DNA of 64,000 nucleotides from Fibrobacter sp. UBA4309. GTDB lineage: Bacteria; Fibrobacterota; Fibrobacteria; Fibrobacterales; Fibrobacteraceae. Every line of letters begins with the position of its first letter. Position 1 is the first letter of the stretch. Shown here piece after piece: positions 1-6,695 of the stretch. A model generated the notes under the pieces. That model saw only the letters and a program-made list of their open reading frames with translations. It was not told the DNA's origin and searched no databases. The stretch spans positions 1 through 64,000 of the forward strand of contig NZ_DGUN01000075.1 of NCBI RefSeq assembly GCF_002395745.1, in the 5' to 3' direction. The translations under genes and the position numbers were made by a program.

Positions 1-430
1 CTTCGCCGTCGGACTTGCCCTTCGGGTCAAAGCCGGAGCCGCCCTTGCCGCCGCCCATGGGGAGCGTGGTGAGACTGTTCTTGAAGATCTGTTCGAAGCC
101 GAGGAACTTGAGCATGGAAAGCGTCACTTCGTTACGGAGACGGATACCGCCCTTGTACGGGCCGATGGCGGAGTTGAACTGCACGCGGTAGCCACGGTTC
201 ACCTGAACGTTACCCTTGTCATCGAGCCAAGGTACGCGGAAGGTAATCACGCGTTCCGGTTCGACGAGGCGGTCGATCACGCCGTTGGTTTCCCAGGACT
301 TGTCCTGTTCGAGGACGGGGTCGAGGGATTCGAGGAATTCACGGACAGCCTGATGGAAGAGGGCCTGGTCCGGATCACGGGCGACGACCTTGTCATAGAC
401 TTTCTGAAGGTAAGCATTCTTGATTGCCAT
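1..430 (-). CDS. gdhA: NADP-type glutamate dehydrogenase, N-terminal part
   Basis: The first 143 codons of a glutamate dehydrogenase, cut by the left window edge. The family reversibly aminates 2-oxoglutarate to glutamate in the cytoplasm and is a main route of ammonia assimilation. Visible family motifs are the RVPWLDDKGNVQVNRGYRVQ stretch, then NSAIGPYKGGIR and LPMGGGKGGSGFDPKGKSD, which includes the substrate-binding lysines. The start is the ATG at 430, preceded by the ribosome site GGAGATATATAAA. It has a long upstream gap with a possible structured leader and a TATCTTTA box (see separate entries), so regulation at the mRNA level is possible. Identity is clear; cofactor class is inferred from similarity to the hexameric GdhA type. 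Confidence 0.93.
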   Translation of the reverse strand, partial: MAIKNAYLQKVYDKVVARDPDQALFHQAVREFLESLDPVLEQDKSWETNGVIDRLVEPERVITFRVPWLDDKGNVQVNRGYRVQFNSAIGPYKGGIRLRNEVTLSMLKFLGFEQIFKNSLTTLPMGGGKGGSGFDPKGKSDGE

Positions 431-461
431 TTTATATATCTCCGTTGAGAGTTTTGATTAC

Positions 462-621
462 GGCACCCTCTAAAAATTCATTTTCAAAAATTTGGCTGCA
501 ACACATCGTGCAGTTTCGTCACTCAAAGTGGTAAAGACTTCCAGTATTCACCACTTTTCGTTCCTGCCTGCACTCGGTTTCGCTCAAATTTTCTTTATCA
601 AAGCAATTTTTAGAGGTTGCC
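462..621 (-). promoter_or_regulatory. Candidate structured leader RNA of gdhA
   Basis: On the gdhA strand this 160-nt segment can fold into three nested stems. P1 is a 17-bp pairing of 605-621 with 462-478 with one mismatch. P2 pairs 568-573 with 508-513 (GTGCAG/CTGCAC). P3 pairs 550-557 with 525-532 (AAAGTGGT/ACCACTTT). A competing helix, 496-500 with 509-513, would disrupt P2, as in a switch. It lies between a TATCTTTA promoter-like box and the gdhA ribosome site. I do not recognise a known riboswitch class. A small inverted-repeat element is the alternative, but I see no target-site duplication. Confidence 0.45.
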
Positions 622-644
622 TTGGTTAAAGTTTTTAACGGGTT

Positions 645-652
645 TAAAGATA
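645..652 (-). promoter_or_regulatory. TAnnTTTG-like promoter box for gdhA
   Basis: Reads TATCTTTA on the minus strand, 23 nt before the candidate leader. It is one mismatch from the Bacteroidota -7 consensus TAnnTTTG and matches boxes before other genes in this window. If used, it would give a gdhA leader of about 200 nt. Confidence 0.4.
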
Positions 653-698
653 GCAAACGCCCCGCAGAAAATGTAAAAACAGGCCAAAAATCTTCAAA

Positions 699-718
699 AA
701 CTTACATTTTTGTAAGTT
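699..718. repeat. 20-bp palindrome, copy 1
   Basis: AACTTACATTTTTGTAAGTT, a perfect 7-bp inverted repeat around a 6-nt spacer. A near-identical copy lies 82 bp away at 781-800. It sits between the patatin stop and gdhA. It may be a regulator site or a terminator hairpin. Apart from this, its twin, an 8-bp inverted repeat at 732-739/752-759 and the leader, I see nothing else in the 431-899 gap. Confidence 0.5.
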
Positions 719-780
719 ACTTTTTTGTCAGTTTTAACGATTGCTTTTTTTCGTTAAAAAACAAGGGTCTAGAACACAAA

Positions 781-800
781 AACCTACATTTTTGTAAGTT
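781..800. repeat. 20-bp palindrome, copy 2
   Basis: AACCTACATTTTTGTAAGTT, identical to the copy at 699-718 except for one base that breaks one arm pair. The conserved spacer as well as arms suggests a shared binding site or a duplicated element rather than chance hairpins. Confidence 0.45.
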
Positions 801-899
801 TTGCTTTTCCGCGCCATTTTGTTTAGAAAGTTTTACAACGCTAAATGAAAAGGAGGGTCGACATGCGGTCCTCCAAGCCAGGATTTTGGCAGTGCGGAA

Positions 900-1748
900 C
901 TAGAGTTCCATGAAGTTCTTGAGTTCATCCATGCGGCGCTGCGCGTACTCGTAACCCATCTCGTAAGACGCGTCAAGGTTCTCGCGTTCCGTCTCGAAGA
1001 GATCGCACAGGTCGCTTTCGGGTCTGAAAATCAGGAGCTTGCCCTGCTTTTCGAGCTTTTCCATGTTCGAGAACATCTTCTCGTAGCGCTTGTAACGCAG
1101 CATGAGCGCGCGGAAAAAGTCGGGATACTTGCGCTTGAACATCGGATTCAGGATCACGCGGTACTTGCGGAAGTCCGTCACGATTTCGCCGGGGTAATGC
1201 GTCGATACGACCACGACCTTGTCGCAGCCCTTCTCGAACGCCCTCTCGAACGGGATCGGAGCCGTGATGCAGCCGTCGGCATAGTGCAGTCCGTCGATTT
1301 CGACCGTCGGGAAAATCATGGGCAAAGCGCAGCTCGCGTTCAAGATGTCGAGCAGGCGGCGTTCGCTCATCTTCTCGCGGAAGAATTCCACGCGGCCCGT
1401 CTCGCAGCACGTGACGCCGAATTCGCATTCCACGCGCGCCGAGAAGAACGCGTTGAAGTCGAACGGGATTTCGCCATAGGCGGCATCGTAATGCAGCGCG
1501 TGGCATTCCTTACGGGGGCCGTCCAGGAACTTGTTCGAATGGTCCTGCCCCTGCTGGATTTTCGTCGGCTGGATGATATGGCGGAAGCGGCCCTTCTGGT
1601 GCGTGATGTAGTTCATCGCGGCATGACCGCCGGCGCTCACGCCCGCGTAGTACGAGAACAGGATATCCTCTTCCATCCAGGCGTCCAGAACGCCCGCGGT
1701 AAAGATGGTCTGGCGCGAACCGCCTTCTAGAGCAAGCCCTATCTTCAT
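900..1748 (-). CDS. Patatin-like phospholipase family protein
   Basis: A 282-residue patatin/RssA-type serine hydrolase, closest in layout to the YjjU group. The glycine-rich oxyanion motif is ALEGGSRQ at the N-terminus, the nucleophile elbow is GVSAG (about residues 37-41), and the catalytic Asp is in YADGCI. No signal peptide is visible, so it is probably cytoplasmic or membrane-associated. Members act on acyl esters of lipids; the substrate here is unknown. It is the last gene of the minus-strand lipid operon, and its ATG overlaps the stop of the acyltransferase by 4 bp (ATGA), which points to translational coupling and a linked role in lipid remodelling. Confidence 0.85.
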   Translation of the reverse strand: MKIGLALEGGSRQTIFTAGVLDAWMEEDILFSYYAGVSAGGHAAMNYITHQKGRFRHIIQPTKIQQGQDHSNKFLDGPRKECHALHYDAAYGEIPFDFNAFFSARVECEFGVTCCETGRVEFFREKMSERRLLDILNASCALPMIFPTVEIDGLHYADGCITAPIPFERAFEKGCDKVVVVSTHYPGEIVTDFRKYRVILNPMFKRKYPDFFRALMLRYKRYEKMFSNMEKLEKQGKLLIFRPESDLCDLFETERENLDASYEMGYEYAQRRMDELKNFMEL

Positions 1749-2449
1749 GCCTGCACCTCTTCGGGGGTTTCCGCGGCGACAGGCAATACGGAGGCTTCCG
1801 CCTTCCCCAGCGCCCGCTGCTTGAGTTTCCAGACAATCTGCCTAAAGTATTCGCTGCGTTCGGCAAGATGCTTCGAAGAGGGGACGCCCTTCACACGTTC
1901 AATCTTTTCGGGTTCGCTCACAACCACTTGGGTGCGGTGACCGAACTTGTAGACGCCATCAAGGCCCACCGAGACTACGGGAACGCCCGTGCTGCGCGCG
2001 AGGAACGCGAAACCGGTCTTGAATTCGTTCAGCAGGCCGTCGTAGCGGCACTTGCCTTCGGGGAATATAATGACCGAGCGGCCTTTTTCAATTTCACGCT
2101 TGGCAATCAACGCCCATTCGGTATCCAGGTTGAAGCGGTCGCACGGGATTACACGCTTGATGCGGGTAAGCGCCCAACTGAAATGCGGGTCTTCGATCTG
2201 GTCCTTTGCCGTAACGATACTGCATTTATGGAAAAAAATGGCAAGCATCATGAGCGGGTCCCACATGCTCGTATGGTTCGCGATAATCACCGAAGGCGTC
2301 TTGAGGCGCGGGGACTTAACCGTCTCCCCCACATACGTTATCTTCGGACGGTAGAACACGAACAGATACACGCGCACGGTGTAGATGACCAACACCACGA
2401 CAAGCTGCATAAAAAATTCAAACAGAAAATTTTTCTTCTTTACTTTCAC
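1745..2449 (-). CDS. 1-acyl-glycerol-3-phosphate acyltransferase-like protein
   Basis: A 234-residue PlsC-family acyltransferase. It has an N-terminal membrane segment (QLVVVLVIYTVRVYLFVFY), the catalytic HX4D motif in NHTSMWDP, and the FPEGKCRYDG motif that binds the phosphate of the acceptor. The family moves acyl groups from acyl-ACP or acyl-CoA onto lysophosphatidate or related acceptors at the membrane. The first in-frame start is GTG at 2449 with GAAGGAT upstream; an internal ATG at 2410 is possible but has no good ribosome site. Its place beside ACP, KS, KR and DH genes resembles the acyltransferases of aryl-polyene-type clusters, but ordinary phospholipid synthesis is just as likely. 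Confidence 0.85.
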   Translation of the reverse strand: MKVKKKNFLFEFFMQLVVVLVIYTVRVYLFVFYRPKITYVGETVKSPRLKTPSVIIANHTSMWDPLMMLAIFFHKCSIVTAKDQIEDPHFSWALTRIKRVIPCDRFNLDTEWALIAKREIEKGRSVIIFPEGKCRYDGLLNEFKTGFAFLARSTGVPVVSVGLDGVYKFGHRTQVVVSEPEKIERVKGVPSSKHLAERSEYFRQIVWKLKQRALGKAEASVLPVAAETPEEVQA

Positions 2450-2459
2450 TTTACTTACA

Positions 2460-2500
2460 GATCCTTCGACTACGGGCTTCGCCCTGCGCTCAGGATGACA
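2460..2500. repeat. GATCCTTCG...CAGGATGAC hairpin repeat, intergenic copy
   Basis: Arms GATCCTTCGAC and GCTCAGGATGAC around an inner GGGC-TTC-GCCC hairpin. It lies between the dehydratase stop and the acyltransferase start. This is the intergenic member of a family whose other six copies here lie inside heme genes. Confidence 0.75.
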
Positions 2501-2509
2501 GCGGGAATA

Positions 2510-2956
2510 CTATTTTCCCAAACTTTCCTTGGGGATGCTCGTAAAGGTCAAGGCGCCCTTCGCATGCACGTTGCCGTTTACCTTCACGATGCAGTCAAAA
2601 CCGACGAGAACGCCACCGCCCTTCGTCTTGTTGACGGTGATTTCGAGTTGGTCACCGGGAATCACCGGCTTCACGAACTTGAAACCGTCAATCTTCAAAA
2701 GCACGTAGAGGTTCTTTTCCAAGTCCTCGGCAGGCTTCTCGATAACGAGGGAACAGAGCTGCGCGCAGCTTTCCACGATAAGCACGCCCGGCATGATGGG
2801 CGTCTGCGGAAAGTGCCCCATAAAGTAGGGCTCGTTCACGCTCACGTTCTTGATGCCCGTCGCAGATTCGTTCGGTACGAGTTCCGTGACCTTCTCAATC
2901 ATCTGGAACGGCGGACGCTGTGCAATCTTTTCGCTGATTTCGAAAATGTTCATCAT
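2510..2956 (-). CDS. 3-hydroxyacyl-ACP dehydratase, FabZ type
   Basis: A 148-residue hot-dog-fold dehydratase that would remove water from 3-hydroxyacyl-ACP to give trans-2-enoyl-ACP. The FabZ signature GHFPQTPIMPGVLIVE is present, with catalytic His and Glu. The segment FQMIEKVTELVPNESATG matches the N-terminal FabZ motif. Length is normal. The ATG at 2956 overlaps the fabG stop and has GGAGG 9 nt upstream; a second ATG follows at once. It works with the ketoreductase and ketosynthase encoded just upstream. Whether it serves bulk fatty acid synthesis or a dedicated polyene or lipid cannot be read from the sequence. Confidence 0.88.
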   Translation of the reverse strand: MMNIFEISEKIAQRPPFQMIEKVTELVPNESATGIKNVSVNEPYFMGHFPQTPIMPGVLIVESCAQLCSLVIEKPAEDLEKNLYVLLKIDGFKFVKPVIPGDQLEITVNKTKGGGVLVGFDCIVKVNGNVHAKGALTFTSIPKESLGK

Positions 2957-3684
2957 AGGGAGAGGCCTCCGTCGAGCACGAACACCTGGCCCGTCACATA
3001 GGCGAACTGGTCAGACGCGAGGGCGGACACGATGTTCGCAACCTCGTCGGCGGAACCGAAACGCTTGAGCGGAATCTTCTCGAGGTAGCCCTTGCGGGTC
3101 TCCTCGGGAATGGCCTCGATCATCTCGGTTGCGATAAAGCCCGGAGCCACAGCGTTCACGCGGATGCCGAAACCGCCGAGTTCCTTGGCGAGCGTCTGCG
3201 TGAGGGAGTTCACCGCACCCTTCGTAGCGCTGTAGACCGCCTGGCCCGGAAGCGCAAACTTGGAACTGACAGAACTCATGTTGATGATGACACCGGACTT
3301 CTGCTTGTACATCTTGACGGCCACCTGCTGGGCGCAGTAGAAATAGCCCTTCACGTTCAGGTCGAAACACTTGTCGAGCGTTTCGGGATTCATCATCAGG
3401 AGGTATTCGTCACGGACGATTCCCGCGTTGTTTACGAGCACGTCGATACGGCCGTATGCCTTGAAGACTTCGCGGACCATCACCTTCACCTGGGAAAGGT
3501 CGGCCACGTTCGCCTTGTAGAGCATGCCGTCGCCGCCTTCGGCCTTGATCTGGTCGAGAGTCTGCTGGGCAGCCTCGTCGGAACTGGAGTAGTTTACCAC
3601 GACCGTGTAGCCGTCGCGAGCCAAGCGCAGGGCACATGCCTTGCCGATTCCCTTCGACGCGCCTGTTACCAATGCTACTTTCAT
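2953..3684 (-). CDS. fabG: 3-oxoacyl-ACP reductase
   Basis: A 243-residue short-chain dehydrogenase that reduces 3-oxoacyl-ACP with NADPH. It has the cofactor motif TGASKGIG, the NNAG motif, and the catalytic Ser and YSATK (YxxxK) after NMSSVSSKFALPGQ. The C-terminal GQVFVLDGGLSL is typical of FabG. The start at 3684 is chosen because AAGGAGG lies 7 nt upstream; an ATG two codons earlier touches that ribosome site. It lies 12 bp after the double ketosynthase gene and overlaps the dehydratase, so all belong to one operon. Confidence 0.9.
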   Translation of the reverse strand: MKVALVTGASKGIGKACALRLARDGYTVVVNYSSSDEAAQQTLDQIKAEGGDGMLYKANVADLSQVKVMVREVFKAYGRIDVLVNNAGIVRDEYLLMMNPETLDKCFDLNVKGYFYCAQQVAVKMYKQKSGVIINMSSVSSKFALPGQAVYSATKGAVNSLTQTLAKELGGFGIRVNAVAPGFIATEMIEAIPEETRKGYLEKIPLKRFGSADEVANIVSALASDQFAYVTGQVFVLDGGLSL

Positions 3685-3696
3685 TCTCATTCCTCC

Positions 3697-6093
3697 TTAT
3701 TTCCCGAAGACGACGGCGCTATAGGAACCGCCAGCCGCAAAAGATATGACCAAAATTTTCTTGAGGTTTGCCGCTTCGGCAAACTTGCTAGAAACAGAAC
3801 CGTCGGCAGCCACGAAATAGGCGTTGTCGCTGGCGAGTTCACCGCCCAGGAGCATCGCCGCCTCGGATGCGGCAAGAGCGGCAGACCCGGCACGGCCCTC
3901 GCCTACCCTTTCCTTGACTTCGAACAGCGGCATCGTCGCGAGTTTCTCGCCGAACACGCGCTGGAGTGCGCCCTTCTCGATATCGTCGACCTTCTTGAAA
4001 CCGTTCGCAAAACCGCAGACGGCGTCGATGTCAGAAGCCTTGAGGCCGGCATCGGCCAGGGCGTCGTTGATGGCCTTGTCGAGCGCCTCGTCGGAACCCG
4101 CGAGCTTGCCGAACTTCACGTTCTTGCGGCCATGGCCGTAACCGAGCGCATAGCAATAGACCTTGGCACCGCGGGCCTTCGCGTAAGATTCTTCTTCGAG
4201 GAGGATAGATACGGAACCGTCACCCACCACGCAGCCGTCGGCATTGGCGAAGGGAGCCACCACTTCGCTGGCAGCCACGCCCAGTTTCTGGGCGAATTCG
4301 GTAATCACCGGGATGTTCTCGTCGGTACCCGTAGCCATCATGGCCTGTTCCTGGCCATCGTGGATGACGTTCATGGAATAGCCGATGCTGTCAAGACCGG
4401 AGAGCGGACCGGTCGTAATGGTCACGCCGTAGCCCTTGATGCCGGAGCAAATCGAGAGGTAACCGCCGGCGGCGTTGTAGACCGTGTGCGGGAACTTGAA
4501 CGCGGAACCGTTCGCGTTGCCTTCGCGGGCGATGAGTTCCTCAAAATCGTAGGTGGAACCGAGACCGCCTTCGCTGGTACCGACAATGATGCCGATATCC
4601 TTCGCATTGTCTTCGGTCACCTTGAAATCCGCATCCTGCAGGGCGCGCATGCCCGAAACGGTCTGGAGCTGGCCCAGGTTGTCGAGCTTGCGGTAGAACG
4701 CCATCTTGATGCCCAAGTCCTTGTAGTCGTCAAGCGTAATCGTCGACTTCACGGAAGCGCTTTCGGGCTTCTTGCCGGCCTTGACCGCGTCGAAATAGGC
4801 GGTCTTGCTGTTGCCGAGCGGGCTAACGATGCCGAGGCCCGTCACCACGATCTTCTTATTGCGGGCAGGCTGCGCCGTAACGCTCCCCTGTTCCTTGGAA
4901 AACACGATTGCCGCATTGGTGCCGCCGAAAGCCACGTTGTTGCTCAAGACGCACTTGAGCTGCTTGGGACGTGCCGTATTCTGCACGAAATCGAGCGTGC
5001 CGACCTTTTCCTTGAGCGCCGCGGACTGTTCTTCCGTATATGGGAACGTCGGGAGCACCGTATCGGTCGTCAAGGCCTTGATGCTGAACACGGCTTCGAT
5101 AGCGCCGGCCGCGCCGAGACAGTGCCCCGTCAACACCTTCGTGGAACTCACGCTCACCGTCGGGTTCTCTTCGCCGAAGAAAGTCTTGAAAGCCGTAATT
5201 TCGGCGTTGTCGTTCTTGCCGGTACCCGTACCGTGGGCATTCACGTAACCGATGTCGGATTTCTGGATGCCGGAATTCTTGACTGCACGGTTGATGGCTT
5301 CCATGAGGCAGAGGCCATCTTCGCGCGGGGCGGTAATGTGGTTCGCGTCGCTCGTGACACCGGAGCCGAGCACTTCGCAGTAGGTCTTCGCGCCGCGCTT
5401 CTGGGCATATTCGTAAGATTCGACAATGACGACACCGGCACCTTCGCCGAGCGTAATGCCGTTACAGCGGTTGAACGGGGAGCACCCGTTCTCGTCGAGA
5501 GCGTGGAGCGAAAGGAATCCGGAATACGGCACTGCCGCAAAGGAATCCGCACCGCCGGCGATGACCACGTCGGCCTTGCCCGCACGGATGAGGTCGCAGG
5601 CGAGCGCGATGGAAATCGTCCCTGCCGCACAGGCGTTCGCGACGTTCGTCACGATACCGCCGGCACCGCATGTCTCGGCAACCTGGCTTGCGATGGAGGC
5701 AATCGGCATCTTGGGAATGTCGACAGCTTCCTTTGCTCCCTGGTGGTAATGTTCGATGGAAATGACACCGCCAACGCAGCTTCCGATAATGACACTGACG
5801 CGTTGATCATCGTTGAAATTAGAAAGTCCCGCATCGGCCAGGGCTTCGTTCGCAGCCTTGATGCACAACTTGGATACGCGGTCCTTCTCTTCGGGGGCAT
5901 CGACCTCGTCGAGAGTATCGCACTTGACTTCGGCAGCCAAGTCCGCATAGCAGTTCACCGTATCGACAGATGTCGTCTTGTGAATGCCCGAGACGGACTT
6001 GAGCGCACTGTTCCACGTTTCTTCAACATTGTTACCGACCGCGCAAATAACGCCCAAACCAGTAACTACACAACGCTTGTCATTAGGGGTCAT
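3697..6093 (-). CDS. Double ketosynthase: active KS fused to a dead KS (CLF-like)
   Basis: A 798-residue protein with two beta-ketoacyl synthase domains in tandem. The first (about 1-405) keeps the full triad: Cys155 in NACAAGT, His287 in NAHGTGTG, and Lys319 plus His324 in STKVLTGH. The second (about 412-798) begins VVTGLGIVSPLGN, but the Cys site reads TTGPLSGLDS (Pro563), the first His motif reads CGFANGF and the last reads KERVGEGRAG, so all catalytic residues are gone. This is the arrangement of KS-alpha and chain-length factor in type II polyketide and aryl-polyene systems, here in one chain. The ATG at 6093 follows GGAAAATAAT; a TTG at 6105 is less likely. It would condense acyl-ACP units on the ACP encoded next to it. 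Confidence 0.85.
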   Translation of the reverse strand: MTPNDKRCVVTGLGVICAVGNNVEETWNSALKSVSGIHKTTSVDTVNCYADLAAEVKCDTLDEVDAPEEKDRVSKLCIKAANEALADAGLSNFNDDQRVSVIIGSCVGGVISIEHYHQGAKEAVDIPKMPIASIASQVAETCGAGGIVTNVANACAAGTISIALACDLIRAGKADVVIAGGADSFAAVPYSGFLSLHALDENGCSPFNRCNGITLGEGAGVVIVESYEYAQKRGAKTYCEVLGSGVTSDANHITAPREDGLCLMEAINRAVKNSGIQKSDIGYVNAHGTGTGKNDNAEITAFKTFFGEENPTVSVSSTKVLTGHCLGAAGAIEAVFSIKALTTDTVLPTFPYTEEQSAALKEKVGTLDFVQNTARPKQLKCVLSNNVAFGGTNAAIVFSKEQGSVTAQPARNKKIVVTGLGIVSPLGNSKTAYFDAVKAGKKPESASVKSTITLDDYKDLGIKMAFYRKLDNLGQLQTVSGMRALQDADFKVTEDNAKDIGIIVGTSEGGLGSTYDFEELIAREGNANGSAFKFPHTVYNAAGGYLSICSGIKGYGVTITTGPLSGLDSIGYSMNVIHDGQEQAMMATGTDENIPVITEFAQKLGVAASEVVAPFANADGCVVGDGSVSILLEEESYAKARGAKVYCYALGYGHGRKNVKFGKLAGSDEALDKAINDALADAGLKASDIDAVCGFANGFKKVDDIEKGALQRVFGEKLATMPLFEVKERVGEGRAGSAALAASEAAMLLGGELASDNAYFVAADGSVSSKFAEAANLKKILVISFAAGGSYSAVVFGK

Positions 6094-6182
6094 ATTATTT
6101 TCCAAAAAACTAATGAATCCTACAGCTTCGCTCCAGGATGTCCGAGAAAAAAAGCCGGGTGAAAATCACTCGGCCAAGGTAA

Positions 6183-6428
6183 TTAAGCCTTGTGGGCTTC
6201 GATGTATGCCGCAATCGTATCGATGGACTGGAAGTTTTCCTTGGCGACACCCGTCATGGAAACACCGAAAGTGGAATCCACGAAAGAGATGATTTCGAGG
6301 GAGTCCACAGAGTCGAGGCCGATTTCATCACCGAAAAGGGCCGTATCGTACTGGAGCACGTCGCCATCGACGCCGAGGTCGGACATAAAAAAAGACTTGA
6401 GTTTGGATTTTACTTCTTCATTAGCCAT
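6183..6428 (-). CDS. Acyl carrier protein
   Basis: An 81-residue acidic acyl carrier protein with the phosphopantetheine site at Ser40 in GLDSVDSLEI. The first part MANEEVKSKLKSFFMSDLGV and the spacing fit the ACP fold. An upstream in-frame extension is open but has no ribosome site; the ATG at 6428 follows AAGAGGAAAACA. It is the first gene of the minus-strand lipid operon, 89 bp before the double ketosynthase, and is preceded by a TATCTTTG box at 6461-6468. A dedicated ACP beside KS-CLF, KR and DH genes suggests a specialised product, though it could be the general fatty acid ACP. Confidence 0.88.
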   Translation of the reverse strand: MANEEVKSKLKSFFMSDLGVDGDVLQYDTALFGDEIGLDSVDSLEIISFVDSTFGVSMTGVAKENFQSIDTIAAYIEAHKA

Positions 6429-6460
6429 TGTTTTCCTCTTTTTTTGAATAAATTTCGGCT

Positions 6461-6468
6461 CAAAGATA
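6461..6468 (-). promoter_or_regulatory. TATCTTTG promoter box for the ACP operon
   Basis: An exact TAnnTTTG match on the minus strand, 32 nt before the ACP start codon, which leaves room for the visible ribosome site. Confidence 0.5.
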
Positions 6469-6551
6469 GTAAAAAAATACACTTTCCAACTATAGATTAT
6501 GGCTAAATCGGATAAAAAAGCATGTTTTCGGGATAAATAGCACTCGCCCAT

Positions 6552-6568
6552 TGTAAGCTTTACTTACA
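6552..6568. promoter_or_regulatory. Inverted repeat in the divergent lipid/carboxylase promoter region
   Basis: TGTAAG-cttta-CTTACA, a perfect 6-bp inverted repeat between the divergent ACP operon and the carboxylase gene. The TGTAAG/CTTACA half-sites match those in the palindromes before gdhA but face the other way. It could be an operator; this is inference. Confidence 0.35.
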
Positions 6569-6617
6569 TAATTTTTTTGAAACATGCAAATAAGTTTTGA
6601 CTACCCGAGAAATTTTC

Positions 6618-6625
6618 TACATTTG
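6618..6625 (+). promoter_or_regulatory. TACATTTG promoter box for the carboxylase
   Basis: An exact TAnnTTTG match, 70 nt before the chosen start, with TTTTGAC some 16-22 nt further upstream that could serve as the distal element. Confidence 0.45.
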
Positions 6626-6695
6626 CACCGTATTTAAAATGTTTGCCGAACTTTACCTCCGGCGAACAAGGACATTAACGAAAAGGATGACTACC

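Noticed and set aside
462..621. Insertion-sequence relic or MITE with 17-bp terminal inverted repeats
   Set aside because: No target-site duplication and no second copy in the window; the position before gdhA fits a leader RNA better, though not proven.
622..903. A 93-codon plus-strand ORF in the gdhA-patatin gap
   Set aside because: It runs through two palindromes and AT-rich sequence, has no ribosome site, and its composition (Phe, Lys, Cys rich) is unlike the neighbours.
6118..6144. Another copy of the hairpin repeat before the double ketosynthase
   Set aside because: CAGCTTCGCTCCAGGATGTCC shares only part of the repeat and lacks the GATCCTTCG arm; at most a worn relic.
4132..6162. A 676-codon ORF antisense to the double ketosynthase
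   Set aside because: A mirror of the high-GC third positions of the real gene; no domain, no ribosome site. The same holds for long antisense ORFs at 28074-29693, 39933-41393, 41744-43288 and 59374-61104.
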